DNA of 64,000 nucleotides from an uncultured Geobacter sp. (GTDB taxonomy: Bacteria; Desulfobacterota; Desulfuromonadia; Geobacterales; Geobacteraceae), in the NCBI GenBank assembly GCA_903925075.1, contig CAIYDQ010000225.1, forward strand, positions 1 to 64,000, given 5' to 3'. This document shows positions 46,195 through 54,070 of the stretch, piece by piece. Within the stretch, counting starts at the first letter, position 1. The number at the start of each line of letters is the position of its first letter. The notes below the pieces were generated by a model, which was given only the letters and a program-made list of their open reading frames with translations, was not told the origin of the DNA and searched no databases. The position numbers and the translations under genes are program-made.

Positions 46195-48780
46195 ATGATT
46201 TTTAGCGTAAAAAGAAGCTTCAGCGGCATCGCGGCTCTCTGTCTCGCGGGGGCGTCGCTGATGCTCGCCGGCTGCGGCGGGTCCTCGGGAGTATCGTCAC
46301 AGGTGGTAAGCGGCGTCGCCTCGGTCGGAGCCACCCTGGCCGGCCAGGTGCAGCTCAAGGATGCCTCCGGCGCCTCCAAAACCGCCGTGATCGGCAACGA
46401 CGGCTCCTATGCCATCGACGTGACCGGCATGAAGGCTCCCTTCATCGTGCAGGCCACCGGCTCCGCCAACGGGGTTTCCTACACGATGAACTCCTACGCC
46501 GACGGCACCGGCACCGCCAACGTCAACCCGCTCAGCCATGTAGCGGTGGCAAGCGCCGCCGGCCAGGACGATCCCTTCACCCATTCGGATGCAGCGACAC
46601 TGGGTAAGATCGGAGCCGGGCTGCCCACGGCAATCCAGACCCTCCAATCCAAGCTGCAGAAATTGCTGCAACTTTACCACGCCGAGGGCGAAGACCCCCT
46701 GAAGGGGCATTATGTCGCCGACCACACCGGCCTCGACGGCATGTTCGACAACGTGAAGATCACCCTGGTCAACGGCGTGATCACCGTCACCAACACCAAA
46801 ACCGGCGCCATTATCTTCACCGCCAACATCGCTGACCTGAAGAACGGCACCAACGACGACAACAACCTGCCCAGTACTCCCGCCGCGCCGACTGCGCCTG
46901 CCGGGCTGACCGCTACCGGCGGCGCCAACCAGGTTGCGCTCGCCTGGAGTGCAGTCTCAAACGCCACCAGCTACAACATTTACTGGTCCAACCAGCCGGG
47001 AGTCACCAGCCAGAACGGCACCAAAATCAGCGCCGCCAGCAACTCCTACCTCCATGCCGGCCTGAACGCCGCCACCACCTACTACTACGTGGTAAGCGCC
47101 GTAAACAGCAGCGGCGAAAGCGCCGTTTCGGCTCAGGTTTCCGCAACCACCAGCGCCGCGCCGGTGGCCACCGTGCCCACCGCACCCGTCGGCGTCAGCG
47201 CCACCGGGGGGAGCAAGCAGGTGACCCTGGCTTGGGGGGCCGTGGCAGGAGCGACCTCCTATAACGTCTACTGGTCGACCAGCGCCGGCGTCACCACCGC
47301 CAACGGCAACAAGCTCACAGGCTGCAGCAGTCCGTCCGTGTTGAACAACCTGACCGACAGCACCTCCTATTACTACATCGTCACCGCGCTTAACGCCGTA
47401 GGGGAGAGCGCACCCTCCGTTCAGGTAGCTGCCACCACCCTGGCGCCGGTCGTCGTGCCGACCGCACCGGCAGCACCCACCGCCGTCACCGCCCTGGGCG
47501 GAGCCAAGCAGGTAACGATCTCCTGGAGTGCCGCAACCGGAGCCTCGTCCTACAACCTTTACTGGTCCACCAGCGCCGGCGTCACGCCGAGCACCGGCAC
47601 CAGGGTCGCCGCCGTGTCGAGCCCTTACGTGCTGACCAATCTGGCCGCGGGCACCAGCTACTATTTCGTGGTCACCGCCCAGAACTCGGTCGGCGAGAGC
47701 GCTCCTTCGGCCGCAGCGAGCGCCGCCACCAGCCCGGCGCCTCCGGCGCTCCCCGCGGCGCCCACTGCCACCGCTACCGGCGGCAGCAACCAGGTCAGCA
47801 TCAGTTGGTCCGCGGTTAGCGGCGCCAGCTCGTACAACCTCTACTGGTCCACTACTGCCGGCGTCAGCACCACGACCGGCACCAAGATCGCCGGCGCCAC
47901 CAGCCCCTACCTGCAGACCGGGCTCGCCGCAGGGACCAGCTACTACTACGTGGTCACCGCCTTGAACGCCGCCGGCGAAGGACCCGCTTCGGCCCAGGCC
48001 ACGGCTGCCACCGCCGCTCCTGTTCCGGTGCCGCCGGCAGCGCCTGCCGGAGTAACCGCCACCTCCGGCACCAACCTGTTGACCGTCAGTTGGTCGGCAG
48101 TGAGCGGCGCCACTTCCTACAACCTCTACTACTCGACCGCGACCGGGGTAAGCAGCGCCAACGGCACCAAGGTGACCGGCGTCACCGCCCCCTACACCCT
48201 GTCCGGCCTGGCGGCCGGCACCCCCTACTATCTGGTGGTGACGGCGGTCGGCGCCGCAGGCGAAGGCGCCGCCTCGGCACAGGCCACGGCAACCACCGCT
48301 CCCGCTCCGGTGCCGCCGGCAGCGCCTGCCGGAGTGACCGCCACCTCCGGTACCAACCTGTTGACCGTCAGTTGGTCGGCAGTGAGCGGCGCCACTTCCT
48401 ACAACCTCTACTACTCGACCGCAACCGGGGTAAGCAAAGCCAACGGCACCAAGGTGACCGGCGTCACCACCCCCTACACCCTGTCCGGCCTGGCGGCCGG
48501 CACCCCCTATTATCTGGTGGTGACGGCGGTCGGCGCCGCAGGCGAAGGCGCCGCCTCGGCACAGGCCACGGCAACTACCGCCGCAGCCCCCCCGGCGTTC
48601 GACGCCTTGTCGTTCTACAACAACACCTGCCTGGGTTGCCACGGCACGCTCGGCCCGAGGACGGCCGCGCAGATCACCTCGGCCATCGCCAGCGTCGGCT
48701 CGATGAGCAGATTCCGCTCGACCGGGTCGAGCCCGTTGACGGCGGCGCAGATCAGCGCCATCGCGGCGGTTTCCTACTAG
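46195..48780 (+). CDS. Lipoprotein with six fibronectin type III domains and one c-type haem site
   Basis: 861 residues. The signal peptide ends in lipobox LAGC (Cys27). A carboxypeptidase-regulatory-like beta region (GATLAGQVQLKDASG) and a helical stretch precede six FN3 domains at about residues 230-800, each with TSYN(L/I)YWS and a GT(S/P)YYxVVTAxNxxGE pattern. The C-terminus carries one CLGCH haem motif (residues 812-816) in a short cytochrome-like domain. The layout suggests a surface-anchored, elongated monohaem cytochrome, perhaps for extracellular electron transfer or for binding a partner. It lies behind three GEMM-I riboswitches, so its level should follow cGAMP. FN3 units 5 and 6 (282 bp each, from 48025 and 48307) are nearly identical, a recent duplication. 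No close named homologue is recognised. Confidence 0.88.
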   Translation: MIFSVKRSFSGIAALCLAGASLMLAGCGGSSGVSSQVVSGVASVGATLAGQVQLKDASGASKTAVIGNDGSYAIDVTGMKAPFIVQATGSANGVSYTMNSYADGTGTANVNPLSHVAVASAAGQDDPFTHSDAATLGKIGAGLPTAIQTLQSKLQKLLQLYHAEGEDPLKGHYVADHTGLDGMFDNVKITLVNGVITVTNTKTGAIIFTANIADLKNGTNDDNNLPSTPAAPTAPAGLTATGGANQVALAWSAVSNATSYNIYWSNQPGVTSQNGTKISAASNSYLHAGLNAATTYYYVVSAVNSSGESAVSAQVSATTSAAPVATVPTAPVGVSATGGSKQVTLAWGAVAGATSYNVYWSTSAGVTTANGNKLTGCSSPSVLNNLTDSTSYYYIVTALNAVGESAPSVQVAATTLAPVVVPTAPAAPTAVTALGGAKQVTISWSAATGASSYNLYWSTSAGVTPSTGTRVAAVSSPYVLTNLAAGTSYYFVVTAQNSVGESAPSAAASAATSPAPPALPAAPTATATGGSNQVSISWSAVSGASSYNLYWSTTAGVSTTTGTKIAGATSPYLQTGLAAGTSYYYVVTALNAAGEGPASAQATAATAAPVPVPPAAPAGVTATSGTNLLTVSWSAVSGATSYNLYYSTATGVSSANGTKVTGVTAPYTLSGLAAGTPYYLVVTAVGAAGEGAASAQATATTAPAPVPPAAPAGVTATSGTNLLTVSWSAVSGATSYNLYYSTATGVSKANGTKVTGVTTPYTLSGLAAGTPYYLVVTAVGAAGEGAASAQATATTAAAPPAFDALSFYNNTCLGCHGTLGPRTAAQITSAIASVGSMSRFRSTGSSPLTAAQISAIAAVSY
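48025..48588 (+). repeat. Tandem 282-bp duplication of an FN3 module
   Basis: Units 48025-48306 and 48307-48588 differ at only a few positions, while the other four FN3 units are clearly diverged. This points to a recent unequal exchange within the gene, and domain number may vary between strains. Confidence 0.85.
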
Positions 48781-48830
48781 TTGCTTAACGTGCCTTGACG
48801 GCACCGTAGCAAGCTGATGTGCAAAGGATC

Positions 48831-48866
48831 GGCCCCTGTTGCCAAGAGCAACAGGGGCCGTTTTTT
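48831..48866 (+). terminator. Intrinsic terminator of the FN3 lipoprotein gene
   Basis: GGCCCCTGTTGC (48831-48842) pairs with GCAACAGGGGCC (48848-48859), followed by GTTTTTTG. Confidence 0.9.
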
Positions 48867-48908
48867 GTTCTGAACGCGCCGATTTCCGAAGCCACGATGG
48901 AGGCTTTT

Positions 48909-49412
48909 TCAGCGGACCTTCTGTTCGAGTTCCAGATCAAGATGCTTCAGACGCTCGAGGTTTCTATTCAAATCGCCGATCTCCCGGGTGAGCGATTGAT
49001 TCACCCCCTTCAGATTCCTGTTCTGGCGCTTGAGTTCATCGGCGACGCCTATCAATTCGACCAGCGACGCGGCCTGGAGGGTCCAGGGGCTGGCCGGATA
49101 CTCCTTCTTCAGGCGCCTCAGCAGCCGGCGTCCCTGCGCGGAAGCGGGGGTCTCGCCGCCCGCTCGCAGCGAGAGCAGCGCCAGCCTGAACAAGGCCTCG
49201 TCCGTCACACCCGGCATCGCCCCTCCCCTGCTGATGCCGTCCAAGAGCTTGGCGGCGCCGGGCGCGTCCCCTTTCGACAACAGCTCCACCGCTTCCGCCA
49301 GCCGGTTCGACGCCGAGTAGCGCTGCAGGAAACCGGCAGTGTCGCTCTTGCCGGGGGTGGCACACCCCGAGAACAGGACCATGGCCAAGGTGAGTGTCGC
49401 TAGTTTTCGCAT
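48909..49412 (-). CDS. Lipoprotein with helical repeats and coiled-coil tail
   Basis: 167-residue lipoprotein; lipobox LFSGC gives Cys17. A TPR-like helical region (LAEAVELLSKGDAPGAAKLLDGI, then ALFRLALLSLRAGG and RRLLRRLKKEYPASPW) is followed by a coiled coil of about 45 residues ending LELEQKVR. Its start overlaps the end of the GGDEF gene by 13 bases (ATGCGAAAACTAG), so the two are translationally coupled and probably work together. The TPR-like part recalls YfgC/BamD-type assembly lipoproteins, but the family is not certain. A role in sensing at the outer face for the cyclase is possible. Confidence 0.8.
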   Translation of the reverse strand: MRKLATLTLAMVLFSGCATPGKSDTAGFLQRYSASNRLAEAVELLSKGDAPGAAKLLDGISRGGAMPGVTDEALFRLALLSLRAGGETPASAQGRRLLRRLKKEYPASPWTLQAASLVELIGVADELKRQNRNLKGVNQSLTREIGDLNRNLERLKHLDLELEQKVR

Positions 49413-50749
49413 GCTGTTTGCCTTTGTCGACCGATCCGATAGCTGCTCCCCGGCATCTCCTTCGCCGCATCCTTGACCTGCGCGGCGGCCCTGGCGATTT
49501 CCACGGCGGAGGCGTATTCCCCGCCGCCGCAGATGATGGCGGCGATGGAGATGGTGGTCACCGGGAAGAACCGTTGCACGCCATAGCGATCATACCCTTC
49601 TATGCCGCCTGCTGCCAGATCCCCGGGGGCAAAATGCCCGACCACCTCGGCGTCGAAGCCCTCGATCACCGCCTCGCAGACGGTCTCGGCCCTGTCCGCC
49701 GACACCACCATGACGAAATCGTCTCCCCCCACGTGGCCGACAAAGCCGTCGGCGCCGCCGCACGACTTTACTACCGCGGCGATCAGATCACCCGTCGCCC
49801 GCAGCAGGTCGCTCCCCTTGGCGTAACCATAGTTGTCGCTAAAGGGCTTGAAGTTGTCCAAGTCGGCATAACAAAAGGCGAACTGCGCACCGCCCTGCAG
49901 CCGCTCCCCGAGCACCCTCTCGATGGCGGCGTTGCCCGGCAGACGGGTCAGCGGACTGGCATCGAGATTCAACTGCTCCAGTTCCTTGAGTCTGGCCGCC
50001 ATGCGGACGAAATCGTCGGCCAAGGCGCCAATCTCGTCTCCGGCCTCAATCTGCGGGTCATAATCCCACTCGCCCGCGGCTATGCGGTGCGTTGCCCGTT
50101 GCAGTTTGCCGATGGCGCAGAAGACGCTTTTGCTGACCAGCAGGGCGGCGCCGACGGCGAGCAGGAAACCGGTACAGGATATGGCGACGGTCCACCTGAT
50201 GGCGGCTTGCCGCTGCCGATCGGCGCGCTCCAGCACGTCCCTGAGCATCACCTGGCGCTGGAGGTAGCGGTCGTCCACGACTGCCAACAGCTTCACGGCC
50301 ACAGACCTGAGCTGGAAGGCGCCAGCCGCCTTGCCGGTGAAAAGCTGCTGCGCCGCGCCGCGATACTGCGCATAGAGTCGCTTCAGGGGAGAGAGTTCTT
50401 CGGCCGACTCCTCCTTCTCCAGCATCGCCAGGATGGCAAGCGATTCCCGCTCGCGCTGCCGGAATAGATCGATAAAAGCGGGATCCTTGAGAATGGCGTA
50501 CTTGCCGGCAAAGCTCTCCTGGGCAAGCAGTGCGTTGCGCAGATTGACCAGCGCGCCGATGGCGGGGAGTTCGTTATTGGCAATCTTGCGTGCGGCTTTG
50601 TCGATAGCGTGCAGGTTTATGGTGGCGTAGACCAGCGCGGTCGCGGTAAAGAGCGCCATGGCGGCATAGCCCACGCCGATCTTCTGGATCAGCGACAGCC
50701 TGGAGCGGCGGGATCTAATTGCGGTTTTCGGGAGGGGAGCTGTTTTCAT
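49400..50749 (-). CDS. Membrane GGDEF protein, candidate Hypr (cGAMP-making) cyclase
   Basis: 449 residues: TM helix 1 (about 22-45), a periplasmic four-helix sensor, TM helix 2 (about 186-208), HAMP (about 209-255) and a GGDEF domain (about 265-430). The signature reads GGDDF (341-345) after FVGHV. The two guanine-contacting positions of PleD, Asn335 and Asp344, correspond to Ser304 (FSDNYGY) and Ser313 (KGSDLL). Ser at the Asp344 position is the known mark of Hypr enzymes of Geobacter, which make 3',3'-cGAMP. There is no RxxD inhibitory site. It is downstream of a shikimate-kinase-like gene and overlaps a lipoprotein gene. ATG at 50747-50749 is the likely start. Product specificity is an inference. 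Confidence 0.88.
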   Translation of the reverse strand: MKTAPLPKTAIRSRRSRLSLIQKIGVGYAAMALFTATALVYATINLHAIDKAARKIANNELPAIGALVNLRNALLAQESFAGKYAILKDPAFIDLFRQRERESLAILAMLEKEESAEELSPLKRLYAQYRGAAQQLFTGKAAGAFQLRSVAVKLLAVVDDRYLQRQVMLRDVLERADRQRQAAIRWTVAISCTGFLLAVGAALLVSKSVFCAIGKLQRATHRIAAGEWDYDPQIEAGDEIGALADDFVRMAARLKELEQLNLDASPLTRLPGNAAIERVLGERLQGGAQFAFCYADLDNFKPFSDNYGYAKGSDLLRATGDLIAAVVKSCGGADGFVGHVGGDDFVMVVSADRAETVCEAVIEGFDAEVVGHFAPGDLAAGGIEGYDRYGVQRFFPVTTISIAAIICGGGEYASAVEIARAAAQVKDAAKEMPGSSYRIGRQRQTACEN

Positions 50750-50786
50750 GGCCTGAACCGGTTCCGGGCTCTTTAGCAAAAGTGAA

Positions 50787-51308
50787 CTATCGATCGTCTA
50801 TCTCCAGCCCCGTCCGCAACTCCGCCAGGACCTTCAGCGCAACTTCTTCGGGGGTCTCGGCGGCGCACGGCACGACGAGGTCGGCATAGCGCCGGTAGCG
50901 CGGCAGCCGCTCCTGGAGCAGTTCCTCCAGCCCTCCTGCCGCCAGACCGACGATGCCGCGCGGCGCCTCGGCCTCGATGTGCGCGCGTATCGCCTCGAGG
51001 GCGGCATCCAGAAAGACCACGGTCGACAGGGAAGCCAAATATCCCATGGCGGCATCGGAATAGACGACGCTGCCGCCGGTGGCGACGACGGTCCGCTTCG
51101 GGATCTTCAAGTCGAGGATGGTTTCCTCCTCGAACCGCCGGAACGAGGGGTCGCCCACCCGATCGATCAGCGCCTGCAGCGAGATGCCATGCCTCTGCTC
51201 GATGCAGGTGTCGGTGTCCAGGAAATTCCAGTCCAACCGGGCAGCGATGATCTTTCCCACCGAACTCTTTCCGGAGCCGGGCATGCCGATCAGCGTCAAG
51301 CTATGCAT
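50787..51308 (-). CDS. aroK: Shikimate kinase-like protein
   Basis: 173-residue small kinase with the P-loop LIGMPGSGKSSVGK near the N-terminus, the DTDTCIE motif (residues 30-36 or so), FRRFEEET, and VVATGGSVV, the ordered marks of shikimate kinase, which makes shikimate 3-phosphate for aromatic amino acids. The lid RGIVGLAAGGLEELLQERLPRYRRYAD keeps the RxxxY type motif. The ATG at 51306-51308 is taken, with GTGGGG just upstream. It lies 37 bp before the GGDEF gene on the same strand and is probably cotranscribed with it; a related sugar or nucleotide kinase role is not excluded. Confidence 0.8.
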   Translation of the reverse strand: MHSLTLIGMPGSGKSSVGKIIAARLDWNFLDTDTCIEQRHGISLQALIDRVGDPSFRRFEEETILDLKIPKRTVVATGGSVVYSDAAMGYLASLSTVVFLDAALEAIRAHIEAEAPRGIVGLAAGGLEELLQERLPRYRRYADLVVPCAAETPEEVALKVLAELRTGLEIDDR

Positions 51309-51564
51309 GAAAAACCCCACTGTTTAGGCAAAGCGCAACCATTCGATTTCAGCGTTATCGTGACGGAAACGTTTAAGGCGGGCGCACACGCGGTTCGCCC
51401 CTACAATCGCCATGCCTCCCCCCCGCGGGAGCCGGCCGGGAAAAGAGCGCCGGGGGGTGAGAGAAAGATGCCGGATAAAACCATAGTAGCAGCTTGAATT
51501 AAAGCTGGGGAGAAAAATCGACTCGACGGGGCATTAGGGAGGCGCGATATCGCCTGCGGGTGGT

Positions 51565-52278
51565 CTAGAGCGAATCGCGCAATTCCTTCAAAATTTCCAG
51601 TTGCCGCTGATTGATGTAGATCGACAGGAGTTGCTCGGAATGGGGGGTGTGGTTGAAACGCAGCGCACACAGGAAAGGGGGGCGGTCGCCGGTAATCCTG
51701 ATCACGATACTGGGAATCAGCATGCTGAGTCCTTGCCCGCTGGCATACTCCATCAGCTTGAGGGCGAGTTTGAGCTCTTGCTCGTTTTCCACGCCATACT
51801 TGACCAGCGTGCTTATGCAGCACCCTCCCAGTGAGATGTCGTGAATGACGCCGGAGATCTTGTTGGGACCGGCCTGGGCGACGATGCTGATCGGCTTTTT
51901 GAAGCGGACCCGGACGGTGCTGCGGCTGTTGACGTGCAGTTGCCGGTAGCAAAAGTTGGAGAGCAGCACGGTGTGCATCCTGACGTCGATGCGATCCATC
52001 CGTGCCAGGACCGGCGCGTCGACCAGTGGGGACTGGATGTACGCCTCGCTGCACTGAGAAATGGCGGCCAGTTGCAGCTCGCAGGTCTGCAATTCGATGT
52101 GGTGCCCCCTGATTTCACAGATGCTGGCCGGGTAGGTGATGGGAATCTCTTTGTAGACGTTGGTCAGGGTGATGCCAGGGTCCCGGTCCGCGGAGAACAA
52201 CTCCTGAAACTTGTCGATAAAAGCCTGTTGTTCTTGGATCGTTGAGGCTAGGGCTTCCTGCTCCGCTGAGTTGTCCAT
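51565..52278 (-). CDS. PilZ domain protein (cyclic-dinucleotide binding)
   Basis: 237-residue protein with an N-terminal coiled-coil (about 1-30), a YcgR-like N-terminal domain and a C-terminal PilZ domain. The binding motif is split as usual: Arg119-Ser-Thr-Val-Arg123 (RxxxR) and Asp147-Ile-Ser149-Leu-Gly-Gly152 (DxSxxG). Such proteins bind c-di-GMP and act as effectors. The ATG at 52276-52278 follows AAGGATGATGAC, chosen over the open frame from 52338. It lies next to the GGDEF operon but separated from it by a gap, and could read out its product or c-di-GMP. Confidence 0.85.
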   Translation of the reverse strand: MDNSAEQEALASTIQEQQAFIDKFQELFSADRDPGITLTNVYKEIPITYPASICEIRGHHIELQTCELQLAAISQCSEAYIQSPLVDAPVLARMDRIDVRMHTVLLSNFCYRQLHVNSRSTVRVRFKKPISIVAQAGPNKISGVIHDISLGGCCISTLVKYGVENEQELKLALKLMEYASGQGLSMLIPSIVIRITGDRPPFLCALRFNHTPHSEQLLSIYINQRQLEILKELRDSL

Positions 52279-52435
52279 GTCATCATCCTTCGGCTTGCTA
52301 ACTTCGCAAGCGCCGCAGATTTTCCAGACGGTTACCAAAACAAAGGATTAACGGGATGATGCAAGCTTACCAAGCGCCGGCCGCAAGGCAGGGACTGGAA
52401 CTCGCCAAGTATACCTTAGCTACATCTAATCTGCC

Positions 52436-52475
52436 AGGCAGGCAAAAGGCAAAAGGCAAAAGGCAAAAGGGCTAA
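52436..52475. repeat. GCAAAAG simple repeats
   Basis: Four copies of GGCAAAAG in a row (52441-52470). Together with GCAGAGG repeats at 52652-52675 they flank the REP pair at 52517-52607. No gene is seen in the 475 bp gap from 52279 to 52754. Confidence 0.75.
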
Positions 52476-52516
52476 GAGCGAGAGCGAAGGAAGGTAACTA
52501 TTCAGCACCTGTTTCC

Positions 52517-52607
52517 GTAGGTCGCGTTGAGGTACGAAACGCGACGTCGCAACGGTGCCACAGGGGCAATGTCGCGTTTCACGATGAAGCCATTCAACGC
52601 GACCTAC
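52517..52607. repeat. GTAG-bounded REP pair (BIME-like palindrome)
   Basis: 91 bases opening GTAGGTCGCGTT and closing AACGCGACCTAC. Two hairpins, GTCGCGTT...AACGCGAC, in opposite orientation enclose a 25-base spacer. Same plan as the element at 25622-25693, with the stem changed but kept paired. Confidence 0.75.
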
Positions 52608-52754
52608 GGGTGTGCGAGGTTGCCGGCTGATGTTGTGAATAGTTACGTGGGCAGAGGGCAGAGGGCAGAGGGATGAGAGTGAGGTGAGGGAGGAAGAGGG
52701 CCAAGGGAGAAGGGTGTTTTTTTGCATTCCCCTTAGCCCTTCGCCCTTCGCTGT

Positions 52755-53030
52755 TTATTTTTCGGCCATTAGCGTCGATTGGAGCAGGGCGCGAAGTCGT
52801 TTGTTGCTGCCGGATTCTTTTTTCACCATCGCCTTGCGCTCTTTCAGGGTCAGGAAGGCCGAGAGGTGCTCGCAGGCGGCGGCGGGACTGCCGGCTATCG
52901 AGGTCGCCAATTGGCACAGGATCTGAACCGGCAGGCCATTGTTAAATCCCTGCACCAGATTGCCGATCTCCTGCCGGCACTGCTCATGGCTCCAGGTGCG
53001 GTAGACGTCGTCGCCGATACTATCAAGCAT
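52755..53030 (-). CDS. Hypothetical protein
   Basis: 91-residue soluble protein beginning MLDSIGDDVYRTWSHEQCRQEIGNLVQGF and ending KRLRALLQSTLMAEK, rich in helix-forming residues, with four Cys but no CxxC pair. I do not recognise it. The ATG at 53028-53030 follows GGAGGGAATATG, a strong ribosome site. It starts 18 bp after the stop of the rhomboid-like gene, so the two are probably cotranscribed. Confidence 0.7.
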   Translation of the reverse strand: MLDSIGDDVYRTWSHEQCRQEIGNLVQGFNNGLPVQILCQLATSIAGSPAAACEHLSAFLTLKERKAMVKKESGSNKRLRALLQSTLMAEK

Positions 53031-53048
53031 ATTCCCTCCTTTATGCGC

Positions 53049-53837
53049 TTACTTAACGTGCTGGTGACTGAAGATGTGCTGTTGGCAATAACCGTACTGA
53101 CCGGCGCACTGGGGGCAATAGCGAAAATCCATGTCCGGATGGCTCTTATCGGTGATGCCGCAGGTCGTGCAGCGGTGCCCGGGATGTTCGTCCTTTTTGC
53201 GGACTACCTGCGCGCTCCTTTTCACGATCTGTCGTTGGCCGTGCCTGAGGTTCAAGGCGATGTCCCTGGCGAAGAAAAGCAGGTAGTTGGCCGTGGCCGC
53301 AATCACCAGTAAACGCGTAACCCAGTCGCCAAACAACAACTGGTAGGCATACCCCAGTCCGGTGATCAGGGCGAGCCATTTGATGCGAACCGGCAGGATG
53401 AAGAAAAGCAGGATCTGATAATCAGGGAACAGGGTGGCGAAGGCAAGAAAGATCGAGCCTCCCAGGAAGGCGTTGCTGATCGGATATGCCGGGACCAGGA
53501 AAGAGACGGCGACGGTCAGGAGGCAACCGAGGAGCAGATAGACGTTGTACCGGAATGCCCCCCAATGCTCCTCGAGAGTGGAGCCCATCATGTAGAAAAA
53601 ATACCAGGCGAAGAGGGTGAAGATCAGGCTTTGCCGAGGCGGATCGAAAGGGAGGGTGAATAACCGCCACCATTCCCCTGCCAGCAGCGTCGCGGCGGAG
53701 AAGTAGGTGGCGCTGCGCTCCAACTTGCCGGTCATGAACATGAGATAAAAGAACGACTGGCCGGCAATGAGATAAATGGTGAGGTTTGGAACGGCGTAAC
53801 GGCCGATTTTACGGTCGAGATAGTCGAGGACTTTCAT
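53049..53837 (-). CDS. Rhomboid-like membrane protein with C-terminal zinc ribbon
   Basis: 262-residue protein with about six transmembrane helices and a C-terminal zinc ribbon (CTTCGITDKSHPDMDFRYCPQC, about residues 217-238). The membrane part has the rhomboid-type feature GEWWRLFTLPF and GSTLEEHWGAFRYNVYLLLG (the EHxWGxxR/N segment), but the active-site GxSG is replaced by LGGSIFLAFATLFPDY and no late catalytic His in a G-x-x-x-H context is seen. So it may be an inactive, derlin-like member. ATG at 53835-53837 is preceded by CAGGAAAA. It is followed closely by the small gene at 52755. Confidence 0.8.
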   Translation of the reverse strand: MKVLDYLDRKIGRYAVPNLTIYLIAGQSFFYLMFMTGKLERSATYFSAATLLAGEWWRLFTLPFDPPRQSLIFTLFAWYFFYMMGSTLEEHWGAFRYNVYLLLGCLLTVAVSFLVPAYPISNAFLGGSIFLAFATLFPDYQILLFFILPVRIKWLALITGLGYAYQLLFGDWVTRLLVIAATANYLLFFARDIALNLRHGQRQIVKRSAQVVRKKDEHPGHRCTTCGITDKSHPDMDFRYCPQCAGQYGYCQQHIFSHQHVK

Positions 53838-54070
53838 TTTTCCTGAGGTTCCTTTTGTTTGCGGCAGCGGCGCTGGCGACGTGCGGTGCAATCTAGCATA
53901 TTACCGCGCCGACGCGCAAGCCGACGATATCGTTGAGGCCTGCCGCCGCTGCCGGCAAAGCTCTGCGTTGGTCCCGAGATTTTGAGCCAAAATGGTCCCA
54001 TACGCCGAATAATATTGATTATTCCTCGCCCCTCCCCTAAAATGACCTCCATGAATAATTTGGTTACTTC

